From Actibacterium pelagium (GTDB taxonomy: Bacteria; Pseudomonadota; Alphaproteobacteria; Rhodobacterales; Rhodobacteraceae), in contig NZ_NSBU01000007.1 in the NCBI RefSeq assembly GCF_002285415.1, forward strand, positions 746,501-810,500: a stretch of 64,000 bases of DNA, written 5' to 3'. The notes under the pieces were generated by a model. That model searched no databases. It was not told the DNA's origin and was given only the letters and a program-made list of their open reading frames with translations. The translations under genes and the position numbers were made by a program. Of the stretch, positions 34,906-43,599 are shown in pieces (the first letter of the stretch is position 1; each line of letters begins with the position of its first letter).

Positions 34906-36210
34906 CTAGTTAAACATTGTATTCGGCAGGAAGAGCGAGATTTGCGGGAAGGCAATCAACACACCCAATGTCGCCACCATGGCCAGCCAGAAGGGGATCA
35001 CACCGCGGAAGATCTGGCCCAATGGAACTCTGGGTGCGACAGATTTCACGATGAATACGTTGATGCCCACCGGGGGTGAGATCAGCCCCATTTCCAGCGT
35101 CAGAACGACCAGAACGCCGAACCAAATCGGGTCGATGCCAAGCTCCAACACCACCGGAAAGAAGATCGGCAGCGTCAATACAAGCATTGCAAAGCCTTCT
35201 AGAAAGCATCCCAGCACCAGATAGACGGCCAAAATGAATAGAAGAGTGCCAAGCACGCTTAGATCGAGGTAGGCAAGGAAATTGCCCACGGTTTCCGTGA
35301 TGTGGGTCAAAGCAAAGAAAGGATTCAGCAAATGCGCGGCTATAAGGATAAGCATCACGGTCGCAGTCGTTACCACGGAATCTGTGATCGCTTCCTTCAA
35401 CGCGGAAAAGCTTAGCGAGCGGGTGAAAAGACCATATAGAATGGCCAAGCCGGCGCCGACGCCTGCAGCCTCTTCCGGTGAAAAGAAGCCGCGATAAATT
35501 CCGCCGATTGTCACCAGAACAAGCACCAGAATGGGCAAGGCACCGACCAATGCGCGGCGCTTTTCGCTAAAGCTGGTTTTTGGGCCTGGCGGACCAAAAG
35601 AGGGCTGGATCAGACACAGAATAAGGACGGTCAACACAAAGACCATCAGCAAGAGGATACCGGGCAGGATGCCTGCCATGAACAAACGACCGATGCTTTG
35701 TTCAGTTAGGATCGCGTAAATCACAAACCCGGTGGACGGCGGAATAAGGATGCCAAGCGTTCCACCAGCCGCGACGCTGCCGGTTGACAGACGGTCATCG
35801 TATTTGAAGCGCTCCATCTCTTTCAGGCTGACTTTGCCCATCGTAAGCGCAGAGGCGACCGAGGACCCCGACAAGGCAGCGAACCCGCCGCAGCCAATAA
35901 TCGTGGCAGAGGCGAGACCTCCGCGCACATGACCGATAAGAGAGTAGGCCGCGTCATAAAGCTGTCGGCTCATACCGGAAGCCGATGCCACGTTACCCAT
36001 CAGAATGAAAAGAGGGATCACTACAAGTTCGGGCTTAGAGGCAAGCGTGAAGGTTTCCGACGAAAGAAGGCCCGCGGCCACGTTCCAGCCGTCGACGATC
36101 CAAAGCCCAAGGAAGCCCACGATAAACATGGCAAAGGCTACGGGCAGGCGCAAAAGCAGCAGCGTCAGTAGGGCGACGATGCCAATCAAACCAATAATGC
36201 CGTCACTCAT
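34906..36210 (-). CDS. dctM: TRAP transporter large permease subunit DctM (second system)
   Basis: A 434-residue, multi-spanning membrane protein with the DctM pattern, including a GGTLGILIPPSTGFVIYA stretch and the C-terminal SPPVGINVFIVKSVAP region. It overlaps dctQ by 4 bp. It is the last gene of the LigM-like O-demethylase/TRAP operon and is unlike the first DctM (6816-8135) in most of its sequence, so the two systems probably carry different substrates. Confidence 0.94.
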   Translation of the reverse strand: MSDGIIGLIGIVALLTLLLLRLPVAFAMFIVGFLGLWIVDGWNVAAGLLSSETFTLASKPELVVIPLFILMGNVASASGMSRQLYDAAYSLIGHVRGGLASATIIGCGGFAALSGSSVASALTMGKVSLKEMERFKYDDRLSTGSVAAGGTLGILIPPSTGFVIYAILTEQSIGRLFMAGILPGILLLMVFVLTVLILCLIQPSFGPPGPKTSFSEKRRALVGALPILVLVLVTIGGIYRGFFSPEEAAGVGAGLAILYGLFTRSLSFSALKEAITDSVVTTATVMLILIAAHLLNPFFALTHITETVGNFLAYLDLSVLGTLLFILAVYLVLGCFLEGFAMLVLTLPIFFPVVLELGIDPIWFGVLVVLTLEMGLISPPVGINVFIVKSVAPRVPLGQIFRGVIPFWLAMVATLGVLIAFPQISLFLPNTMFN

Positions 36211-36707
36211 ACTGTGTCCTTGCGAATGTCTTTGGACTTGAGCGCAAGCTCAAGCGCGCGCAGGGCCATGCCAAGCGCGGTTACGATAGAAAGTACCGAG
36301 ACACCCCACTGAAACCAAGCGCGCGGCAAGCGCAAAAGATTGGTCGAGATATTCAGCATCTGGCTTAGCTTCGCGGATTCGTGGACCGTGTAAGCAATCA
36401 TCACAAAAATTACCGCGCCAGTCAGTGCGGCGACAATGTCGATTATTCTGTTCAGACGGGCAGGGTAGCGGGGCTCTAGTAGATCGACGGCGATATGCCC
36501 GCCTTGGCGGTCACACAGTGCCATGCCTCCAAACACCAGGATCGCCATACCCATGTTGATAAGGTCCTGACTACCGAAAAGGGGCGCCCCGAAAGCGCGC
36601 CCAATTACGTCAATCAGAATGACGCCGACGAGCCCCAAAAGACAGAGCCCGCCGATGAATGCGGACAGGCTGATCAGCCTGTCCGCTATGGTTCTTAAAG
36701 ACGACAC
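36207..36707 (-). CDS. dctQ: TRAP transporter small permease subunit DctQ (second system)
   Basis: A 166-residue membrane protein with four predicted helices, the standard size for DctQ. It begins directly after the dctP stop (no gap) and overlaps dctM at its 3' end, showing a tight P-Q-M order. It links the receptor to the large permease. Confidence 0.9.
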   Translation of the reverse strand: MSSLRTIADRLISLSAFIGGLCLLGLVGVILIDVIGRAFGAPLFGSQDLINMGMAILVFGGMALCDRQGGHIAVDLLEPRYPARLNRIIDIVAALTGAVIFVMIAYTVHESAKLSQMLNISTNLLRLPRAWFQWGVSVLSIVTALGMALRALELALKSKDIRKDTV

Positions 36708-37685
36708 TTAGTTGACTGCGCCACGCATTGCTTCCAGCGCCGCAGCACCGTCGACTTCAGCGACATAGGCATTCACGACATCCGCGACGGCTGCGGCAAA
36801 TGCTTCGGCTTCGTCGGCGTTCAGGTCGATGAATGTGTTGTCACCAGTGGCGCGTGCCTTGGCGAGGCCGTCATCCGAGGTCGCATTCCACGCATCTTCC
36901 GCGGACTTCGACAGGGCTGCCGGATCAAGAGCAGCCTTCGCCGCGTCGCTCAGCCCATCATAGGCGGACTGATTCATGACAGCGAAGAATGACAGGCGGC
37001 CAAGGTTTGCACCAAGCGTGTAGCTGTTTGCCACTTCATCCAGTTTAAAGTCGTTCAGCGTCGACGATCCGGTAATAACACCGTCAATCAGGCCAGTCTG
37101 CAGCGAGTTGTAGACCTGGTTAATCGGCATCTGTACCGGAGTACCGCCCAAAGCCTCGACGACTTTGGCTGCAGTTGCCCCTGCAACGCGAATTTTCAGG
37201 CCAGCCACATCCGCCGGGCTGCGAACTTCACGGTCCTTCATGATGAAGATATTGGGTTCAGAAGTCCAAAGCGCCACGGGAACCGTGCCGGGGAATTCAT
37301 CTGCCAGGTGATCTTCGTAAGCAGCCCAAATGGCGGCCCAACCCGGTGCGTCCAGCGGGATCGCATTTGGCAGCTCCACAATCATGGTGTCATCAAACTG
37401 AGACGACGTGTAACCCGGAAGGCCCCAGGCAACATCGGCCACGCCCTGCACGACGCGCACATATTGCTCAACCGGGCCCGCGCCCAGTTCGCCGCCATGA
37501 TACCCGCGTACTGTCACTTCGCCGCCGGTGGCACCCGAAAGCATCTCGTTCATCTTTTCGATAACGCTGGCGTTGATCGTGTGGAACGGCGGTGTGAAGT
37601 TGGCAAATTTGATCTCATCTGCCCAAACCGTCGTGCCTAGTACTGCTGCCATGGATGCAGCGCCAATCAGTCGTTTTAGTTTCAT
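36708..37685 (-). CDS. dctP: TRAP transporter substrate-binding protein DctP (second system)
   Basis: A 325-residue periplasmic receptor with a Sec signal peptide (about 1-22, ending TVWA). The conserved receptor region including LKIRVAGATAAKVVEALGG (about 163-181) carries the arginine (R167) that usually binds the ligand carboxylate. A strong GGGAGG precedes ATG 37685. It lies just downstream of the LigM-like O-demethylase, so a methoxylated aromatic acid is a reasonable ligand, but this is inference. Confidence 0.92.
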   Translation of the reverse strand: MKLKRLIGAASMAAVLGTTVWADEIKFANFTPPFHTINASVIEKMNEMLSGATGGEVTVRGYHGGELGAGPVEQYVRVVQGVADVAWGLPGYTSSQFDDTMIVELPNAIPLDAPGWAAIWAAYEDHLADEFPGTVPVALWTSEPNIFIMKDREVRSPADVAGLKIRVAGATAAKVVEALGGTPVQMPINQVYNSLQTGLIDGVITGSSTLNDFKLDEVANSYTLGANLGRLSFFAVMNQSAYDGLSDAAKAALDPAALSKSAEDAWNATSDDGLAKARATGDNTFIDLNADEAEAFAAAVADVVNAYVAEVDGAAALEAMRGAVN

Positions 37686-37763
37686 GATAATCCTCCCAGA
37701 TCATGGTGTCCCGCTGAACGGGATCTTTAGAGAGGCCAGCGCGCTGGCCCCTCGGTTTGCCAT

Positions 37764-39182
37764 TTATTCCGCGGCGATCGTCTTGGTCCGCCAGCTGTCC
37801 GCATAGTTCTCGCGGGCTTCTTTTGCGTATGGCGTGGGGGCCACGCGAACGCGGATCTCGGCCTGCTTGTGCAACTCGGTCGAGGTCTTTCCTGTTGGTT
37901 CCGGCTCACCCCATTTCAGGGTCAGCACGTCGCCCACATTAACCGATTGGTCGACTACGCCAAGACTTAGAACACAGCGCTCATTGTAGCTGTAGCCATT
38001 GAACATCGACATCCCGACCATCGACCCGTCCTCAGCGCAGATCATGTCGGCACTGGACGAGGCGTAGTTCGGCTGTGGGAAGTCGATCCACTTGTATGGC
38101 GTCCCTTCTTCGAATGCAGAGGCGATGACCTTCAAGACGTCATCACGGTTCCATTCGAACGTGACCTTTTTGCGGTTAGAAGTGCTGCCCTTCATCTTTT
38201 CGAGGGCCGATTTCCCGATGAAATCGTCTTTTTTCCAGCCAATGTAGAAATCATAGCCCAGTTCGAACGGGTTGACGTAATAGTCTTCGATATTGTCAGA
38301 GACAAAAGACCCGCCAATCGCACCAGCTGCTTCGTAGCTGTCAGCGCCCAACCAATCACGGTAATCAGCCAACATCCCATCGCCGGTATAGATGCCGGGC
38401 AGGGGGGACGGGATCCAACCGGATTCCAATGTGTTGGTCGAATAGGCCCGCGACCCACACTGAACAAGATCGACGCCCGCATCGCGCGCGGCCTGCTGAA
38501 TGGTCGACAGGATATAATCTTTGTCCTTGTAAGGACCCCAGACCTCAAGACCCGGCGCACCCGACATGCCGTGGCGAAGTGCCTGCACCTTCTTAGAGCC
38601 GATGTTGATCCAATCGACGTGGAAGAACTTGATGTCCGGGATCGGACCCCCGTTCATCTTTTCAAAGATCGCCGGGGCGTCGGGGCCCTGAATCTGGAAA
38701 CGGTAATGCTCTCGCATCACCCGTTCACCTTCGGGACGAGACGGCGAACGCGGGTCGTAACGCAGACGAACATTCCAATTGCCGTAAGCTGCAGCAAACA
38801 TAAGCCAGTTCGAGGTCGGCGCACGGCCCACCAGAATGTACTTGTTCTCATGCTCTCGGAAAATGATGTGGTCACCGATGACGTGACCGTTCGGTGTCAC
38901 GGGTACAAAGTGCTTCGCGCGGTTAAGACTGAAGTTGCTGAAGCTGTTGATCCCGTGATGGGACAGGAATTCCGTTGCTTGCGGCCCTTCAACGATCAAT
39001 TCGTCCATGTGATGAGTTTGATCGAAAAGTACCGCGCTTTTACGCCAGGCTTCTTGCTCTACGCGCCAATTCATAAATTCAGGCGCAACAACCGGATATA
39101 CGTACATACCGATTTTGGAGTTGCGCAGCATCGACACGGGGTTTCCAGCCGCTTCTATGGCTGATGTCAGGCTATGAGCCAT
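37764..39182 (-). CDS. THF-dependent aromatic O-demethylase, LigM/DesA-like (GcvT fold)
   Basis: A 472-residue aminomethyltransferase-fold protein. Its length and regional motifs match LigM (vanillate/3-O-methylgallate) and DesA (syringate) of Sphingobium rather than GcvT (about 365) or DMSP demethylase DmdA (about 360): MLRNSKIG..YPVVAPEF at 18-36, LFDQTHHM at 52-59, VGRAP at 118-122 and NTLESGWIPSPLP near 260. Y29 and R120 fall where I recall the LigM catalytic Tyr and carboxylate-binding Arg. It would move an aryl O-methyl group to THF, giving 5-methyl-THF and a catechol. GGGAGG precedes ATG 39182, with an ATGTATACAT box upstream. Exact substrate unknown. Confidence 0.85.
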   Translation of the reverse strand: MAHSLTSAIEAAGNPVSMLRNSKIGMYVYPVVAPEFMNWRVEQEAWRKSAVLFDQTHHMDELIVEGPQATEFLSHHGINSFSNFSLNRAKHFVPVTPNGHVIGDHIIFREHENKYILVGRAPTSNWLMFAAAYGNWNVRLRYDPRSPSRPEGERVMREHYRFQIQGPDAPAIFEKMNGGPIPDIKFFHVDWINIGSKKVQALRHGMSGAPGLEVWGPYKDKDYILSTIQQAARDAGVDLVQCGSRAYSTNTLESGWIPSPLPGIYTGDGMLADYRDWLGADSYEAAGAIGGSFVSDNIEDYYVNPFELGYDFYIGWKKDDFIGKSALEKMKGSTSNRKKVTFEWNRDDVLKVIASAFEEGTPYKWIDFPQPNYASSSADMICAEDGSMVGMSMFNGYSYNERCVLSLGVVDQSVNVGDVLTLKWGEPEPTGKTSTELHKQAEIRVRVAPTPYAKEARENYADSWRTKTIAAE

Positions 39183-39202
39183 TTCGAGTCCTCCCAGTTA
39201 AG

Positions 39203-39212
39203 ATGTATACAT
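39203..39212. promoter_or_regulatory. GntR-type operator ATGTATACAT upstream of the O-demethylase gene
   Basis: A 10-bp perfect palindrome 21 bases before the O-demethylase start, identical to the one upstream of the adjacent gntR gene. FadR/FCD-type GntR proteins commonly recognise TGTATACA-like sites. Confidence 0.65.
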
Positions 39213-39292
39213 AGTTATCGTCACATTCGTACAAGGCAAGATAAAATCACCAGGCGCGCTGGCGGGACCGCTGAGCGTTTCTTCGCGCTATC

Positions 39293-40012
39293 TCATGCAG
39301 AGACAATCGCAAGCGGCGCACTGCCTTCCCTCAGGGCGGCTTCGTTCTTGGTCAGGAACTCCACGTTCTGCAGCGCGGCTCGGGCGTGTTCTCTGGTCAG
39401 TGCTTCTGCGCGCGCACTTTGTCGATTAGCAATGGCGTTAAGGATGGCCCGGTGCTGTTCGTTGGCCACGATCAAGTTGCGCAAAAGCTGTGTGGCGCGG
39501 CTTTCGTCGTCCAGAAAGGCCGACGGGGATGCAAAGGGTAGGGTAGTCACCCGGGTCAATTCTCGCGCCAAAACGCGGCTTCCACAGGCCCGGGCCAAGC
39601 AGTCGTGAAAGATTGAATTATACTTTGAATACTTAGACATATCGACAGTTTTTCCCGAAAGAACCTTGTCTATCTGGCTTATCGCATCGTCGGCTTGCGC
39701 CAGGATTTCAGGATCCGCCCCCATTTCAGCCGCAAGCCGTGCGGCGGTCCCCTCCAGTACTCCGCGCAGTTCGATCGTGTCAGTGACGTCGCGCAGGTCA
39801 AACTTCCGAACGGCAAAGCCGCCGGATTTCATGCGGTCCAGCAATCCCTCTTCAGCGAGTTTCGACAATGCGGCGCGAACCGGGGTGCGAGAGATATTGA
39901 GGTCCTCTGCCAAAGCCACCTCGAAGAGACGCTGCCCGCCGGCGTATGCCCCGCTGACAATGCGCTGGCGCAGGGTGATCAACGCGCGTTCGGTGTGGGT
40001 TTTTGTTGTCAT
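39293..40012 (-). CDS. GntR-family transcriptional regulator (FadR/FCD subfamily)
   Basis: A 239-residue regulator with an N-terminal winged HTH (about 1-70; LAEDLNISRTPVRAALSKL) and an all-helical FCD ligand domain (about 80-215) whose metal-binding Asp/His residues (for example FHDCL near 136) bind small carboxylic acids in relatives. It lies 110 bases upstream of the LigM-like gene on the same strand and is divergent from the dioxygenase/MetF-like/MFS genes. The two identical palindromes on either side suggest autoregulation and control of both arms, most likely as a repressor relieved by an aromatic acid. Confidence 0.9.
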   Translation of the reverse strand: MTTKTHTERALITLRQRIVSGAYAGGQRLFEVALAEDLNISRTPVRAALSKLAEEGLLDRMKSGGFAVRKFDLRDVTDTIELRGVLEGTAARLAAEMGADPEILAQADDAISQIDKVLSGKTVDMSKYSKYNSIFHDCLARACGSRVLARELTRVTTLPFASPSAFLDDESRATQLLRNLIVANEQHRAILNAIANRQSARAEALTREHARAALQNVEFLTKNEAALREGSAPLAIVSA

Positions 40013-40068
40013 TATGCTCTCATATTCTCAAATGTGGACCAAAACGCCCTTCGCTCTAGATTGACCAA

Positions 40069-40078
40069 ATGTATACAT
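40069..40078. promoter_or_regulatory. GntR-type operator ATGTATACAT in the gntR-dioxygenase divergent region
   Basis: Exact second copy of the palindrome at 39203-39212, 57 bases upstream of gntR and 167 bases upstream of the dioxygenase. Well placed to control both directions. A (GAAA)4 run and a GTCCG/CGGAC mini-repeat lie further downstream, near 40170-40195. Confidence 0.65.
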
Positions 40079-40244
40079 CAATGCAATGGTGATGCGAAGC
40101 ACGGCTTAAATAATCGGTATCGGGCGTTCGCGGGAGTGACGTGAACATTTGGGCCTAGTGGGTCCGAACGGACGAACGAAAGAAAGAAAGAAATGAATAC
40201 TCTGTGTTCTCGTGCACCAGAGACAGTTTGAGAGGAGGGCGCCA

Positions 40245-41195
40245 ATGAGCGATGTCGCGCATCTTGGCCACGTAGAAGTCTACACCGACCAATTTGAGGC
40301 TAGCCTTGATTTTTTCACGCGTGTCTATGGGCTTAAACTGTCGCTTCTTGACGGTGACAGCGCCTACTTACGCGCGTGGGACGATTACGAGTTTCATTCG
40401 CTTAAACTGACAAAGCATCACACGACAGGCGTCGGACATATTGCCTATCGGACATCAAGCGCCGAGGCACTTGAACGGCGCGCCAAACTGATCGAGGAGG
40501 CGGGTTACCCAGTTCGTGGTTGGGTCGAAGGTGATGCGGGGCACGGCCGCGCGTTTCGGTTCGAAGATCCGTTCGGCCATGTGTTCGAGCTTTACTACGA
40601 TACGCGCCGCGCTGAACCCGGGCCCGACGACACACCCGCGCTGAAGAACATGGCGTCACGATTTCATGCGCAAGGTGCGTGTCCGCGCAGGCTGGATCAC
40701 CTGAACCTTCTTGCCGAAGATGTCAGTGTCTTTCGGACCTTTATGGAAACCTGTTTCGGTTCAAAGGTGACCGAGATGATCCAGCTTGATAACGGGCGGA
40801 TCGGTGGATGTTGGTTCACGGTTAATAACAAAACATATGACTTGGCCTGCACAGAAGAACATGGTCGAGGTAAAGCGCGATTGCATCATCTGACCTACGC
40901 GACAGACCAACGCGAAGACATCCTGCGTGCCGCTGACATTTTCCTTGAGAACGGCGTTCACATTGAAACCGGACCTCACAAACACGCCATTCAGGGCACC
41001 TTCTTTTTGTATGTTTGGGAACCGGCCGGAAATCGTGTCGAGCTGGCAAATGCCGGGGCGCGGTTGATCCTTGCCCCGGATCATGAACCGGTCGTTTGGA
41101 CAGAGGCTGAACGTAAAAAGGGTCAAGCCTGGGGGCTTAAAACGATCGAAACCTTTCACACGCATGGGACACCCCCTGCACCCACTCAGGAGTGA
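40245..41195 (+). CDS. Extradiol ring-cleavage dioxygenase (type I, catechol 2,3-dioxygenase-like, VOC fold)
   Basis: A 316-residue two-domain vicinal-oxygen-chelate protein. The C-terminal catalytic domain keeps all expected residues: iron ligands H152 (RLDHLNL), H215 (LHHLTYA) and E266 (NRVELAN), with H247 and Y256 where catechol 2,3-dioxygenases place their second-shell His and Tyr. It should cleave a catechol next to the two hydroxyls using Fe(II) and O2. The start is ATG 40245 after GAGGAGGG. Beside a LigM-like O-demethylase, the substrate is probably the catechol formed on demethylation. It is co-directional with the MetF-like and MFS genes. Confidence 0.88.
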   Translation: MSDVAHLGHVEVYTDQFEASLDFFTRVYGLKLSLLDGDSAYLRAWDDYEFHSLKLTKHHTTGVGHIAYRTSSAEALERRAKLIEEAGYPVRGWVEGDAGHGRAFRFEDPFGHVFELYYDTRRAEPGPDDTPALKNMASRFHAQGACPRRLDHLNLLAEDVSVFRTFMETCFGSKVTEMIQLDNGRIGGCWFTVNNKTYDLACTEEHGRGKARLHHLTYATDQREDILRAADIFLENGVHIETGPHKHAIQGTFFLYVWEPAGNRVELANAGARLILAPDHEPVVWTEAERKKGQAWGLKTIETFHTHGTPPAPTQE

Positions 41196-41202
41196 GAAGC
41201 GC

Positions 41203-42117
41203 ATGTCTGTTTTTCCGATTGATGCCAACAAGAAACCTAACGCTTCCGCCTCAGGCTTGATGCAACGCTTCTCTATCGAAGTCATGCCGCGAACAGCTGC
41301 AAAAGTCGAAAGCTTCAGGGCGATTCTTCCCAAGGGGACACGGGTTTATGTCGCTCATATCGAAGGAACAATGATCGACGATATGATCGCCACTGCCAAA
41401 CGCCTTACCGACGAAGGCTTTGTTGCAATGCCTCATATTCCGGCACGGATCGTTCCCGATCGAGCGCGTTTGAAAACTTGGCTGAAACGCTATCGGGACG
41501 AAGCGGGCGTGTCCCAGGCGCTGGTATTGGCGGGCTCGCCAAAGGCGCCGCTTGGAGATTTCCATTCGGCCATACAGCTTTTGGAGACTGGGCTCTTCGA
41601 TCAGTTGGGGTTCAATCGTCTGCACGTCGCGGGTCATCCAGAGGGCAATAAAGACATCGACACCCGCGGCGGCACCCGATTGGTGGACGACGCGGCAAAA
41701 TGGAAGTCGGACTTTGCCAATCGGACTGATGCCAAGATGGCGATGGTGACCCAGTTTGCCTTCGACGCAGATCCGGTTCTAAATTGGGCACGCCGGATGC
41801 AAGCCGCTGGTGTCGACTTACCGATCCATGTCGGTGTCGCAGGGCCAACCAAGCTGAACACACTGATTAAATTCGCCATCGCATGTGGTGTCGGGCCGTC
41901 TTTGAAGGTCTTGAAAAAGCGCGCGCTTGATTTGACCAAACTGGCAGCGCCTTTTGAGCCCACGGATGTGATCAATGCAGTTTCGGAAGGCCACGCCGCG
42001 GGGCAGGCCGGTTTGATTGAAAGTATTCACCTGTTCCCACTTGGGGGGATCAAAGCGTCTGCAAACTATGCGACAGCGTTTGGCAATGACGCGGGTCACC
42101 AAAGGGCAATGGGCTAA
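41203..42117 (+). CDS. Methylenetetrahydrofolate reductase-like protein (MetF family)
   Basis: A 304-residue TIM-barrel protein of the MetF group, near the usual length (about 290-300). The N-terminal FSIEVMPRTAAK resembles the FEFFPPKT motif of MetF with an altered core, and GGHPEG-type residues appear as VAGHPEGN near 145; HLFPLGG near 275 is also typical. AGGAG precedes ATG 41203, 7 bases after the dioxygenase stop. Next to a methyl-THF-forming O-demethylase it probably interconverts 5-methyl-THF and 5,10-methylene-THF, as metF does next to ligM in Sphingobium SYK-6. The altered motif hints at a catabolic variant. Confidence 0.82.
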   Translation: MSVFPIDANKKPNASASGLMQRFSIEVMPRTAAKVESFRAILPKGTRVYVAHIEGTMIDDMIATAKRLTDEGFVAMPHIPARIVPDRARLKTWLKRYRDEAGVSQALVLAGSPKAPLGDFHSAIQLLETGLFDQLGFNRLHVAGHPEGNKDIDTRGGTRLVDDAAKWKSDFANRTDAKMAMVTQFAFDADPVLNWARRMQAAGVDLPIHVGVAGPTKLNTLIKFAIACGVGPSLKVLKKRALDLTKLAAPFEPTDVINAVSEGHAAGQAGLIESIHLFPLGGIKASANYATAFGNDAGHQRAMG

Positions 42118-42224
42118 GTAGACCGGATGGAATTCAAGTTTGTGGTTGGGGCTCGGTTGAAGCGAGATGTCAAAAACAGAGGGCCGGGTGTCGTTTCAGG
42201 ACCCGCAATCAAACGTCTCTCTGA

Positions 42225-43427
42225 ATGACGGTTGCATGTAAAATAGAAAGTCAGGACCAAACACGCTGGCGCGTCGTGTTTGCCGCAGTCGGCCTAGGTG
42301 TGATTGGCGCCATGCACATCGGTAAGGTGCCGCCAGCGATGCCCGCGATCCGCGAAGACCTAGGGCTTGGCCTTGTGGGCGGCGGATTTGTGGTATCCCT
42401 GTTCAATCTGCTCGGCATGGTTCTGGGCCTGCTGATTGGCAGCATGACCGATCGGCTAGGAACCCAACGGGCGACAATGCTTGGGCTTTTGTTTTTGGTT
42501 GCAGGGGGTGTGCTGGGTGCTTTGGCCTCTGATCTGTCGCTCCTCCTAATTAGTCGCGCGCTGGAAGGGGTCGGCTATATCGCTGTCGTCGTGACGATGC
42601 CCGGGATCGTAGCCGGCGCCGCAGGAGAGCAAAGCCGATCATTCGCGATGGGCCTTTGGAGCGCATTCATGCCTCTAGGGTTTGCCCTTGGTGTTCTTGG
42701 AACATCTGTGATCATCCCAGTTGGTGGCTGGCCGATTGCTTGGCTCGGTCTGGCAGGGATGACGTCACTTGGTTTTTATGTGGTGATCCGTGTCTTACCG
42801 AAAGACGCTAAAACGCCGCTTGAAAATTCAATGGCCCAATTAAGAATGATCGTCGCACGCCCACGCCTGTGGGGGCTGTCTGGTGCATTTGCCGCTTACG
42901 CGTTTCAGTGGGTCACTTTCATGGTCTGGCTGCCCACCTATCTGATCGAAGAACTGGCCTTCACGCTTGGGGCTGCATCGCTGGCCACGGTCGGGGTGGT
43001 GGTGATTAACGTTCCGGGGAATTTGCTTGGCGGTGTTCTGCTGAATCGCGGTGTGGGCCCCGCATGGATTGTTGCGGGGTCGGCGATATCCATGTCTCTT
43101 GCCGCGGCAGCGCTCTTCCTAGGGTGCGTTGGCAGCCCATGGCTTGTCCTGCTGTGTTGTTTCGCCTTTTCATTTTCCGGAGGTGTTGTGCCAGCAGTTC
43201 TATTTACCGGGGTTACATACAATGTGGATCGTCCGGGGCTTGCTGGTAAAGCCAACGGCATGCTGATGCAGGGATCAGCCATAGGGCAATTTATTGGCCC
43301 GCCACTTGTAGGTGCAGCTGTTGCCGCCGCCGGAGGGCAATGGAGCGGGGCAGTTGCGCCATTGGGTATAGCCGCTGTTATCACTACCTTGTTGTGCACA
43401 GTGGCTGCAAATAGACCGCGAAATTAG
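42225..43427 (+). CDS. MFS transporter
   Basis: A 400-residue major facilitator protein with about 12 predicted membrane segments. The loop 2-3 signature is present as GSMTDRLGTQRATM (about 72-85). The pattern resembles CynX/NimT-type or aromatic-acid MFS carriers, but the substrate cannot be told. It lies 107 bases after the MetF-like gene with a poor Shine-Dalgarno, and may be co-transcribed or separately expressed. Import or export of the aromatic intermediate handled by this cluster is plausible. Confidence 0.85.
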   Translation: MTVACKIESQDQTRWRVVFAAVGLGVIGAMHIGKVPPAMPAIREDLGLGLVGGGFVVSLFNLLGMVLGLLIGSMTDRLGTQRATMLGLLFLVAGGVLGALASDLSLLLISRALEGVGYIAVVVTMPGIVAGAAGEQSRSFAMGLWSAFMPLGFALGVLGTSVIIPVGGWPIAWLGLAGMTSLGFYVVIRVLPKDAKTPLENSMAQLRMIVARPRLWGLSGAFAAYAFQWVTFMVWLPTYLIEELAFTLGAASLATVGVVVINVPGNLLGGVLLNRGVGPAWIVAGSAISMSLAAAALFLGCVGSPWLVLLCCFAFSFSGGVVPAVLFTGVTYNVDRPGLAGKANGMLMQGSAIGQFIGPPLVGAAVAAAGGQWSGAVAPLGIAAVITTLLCTVAANRPRN

Positions 43428-43599
43428 AAGAACAGTACTAAAAACCCGCAGACGAAGGCCGTGAATTCGGAAACTTCTGTATTCAGGTTCGGCGCAATTC
43501 GTTTTACCAATTGATGAGGCAAATCTGCTTGTCCGAACGCAGTTTTTGATAGCGCTAACGTAAACTTCAGTCTATGACCAGCCTACGGAGGTCCAGCGC

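Noticed and set aside
37764-39182. Glycine-cleavage T-protein or DMSP demethylase (DmdA) for the aminomethyltransferase-fold gene
   Set aside because: It is about 100 residues too long for either, and no other gcv genes are near; its regional motifs fit LigM/DesA.
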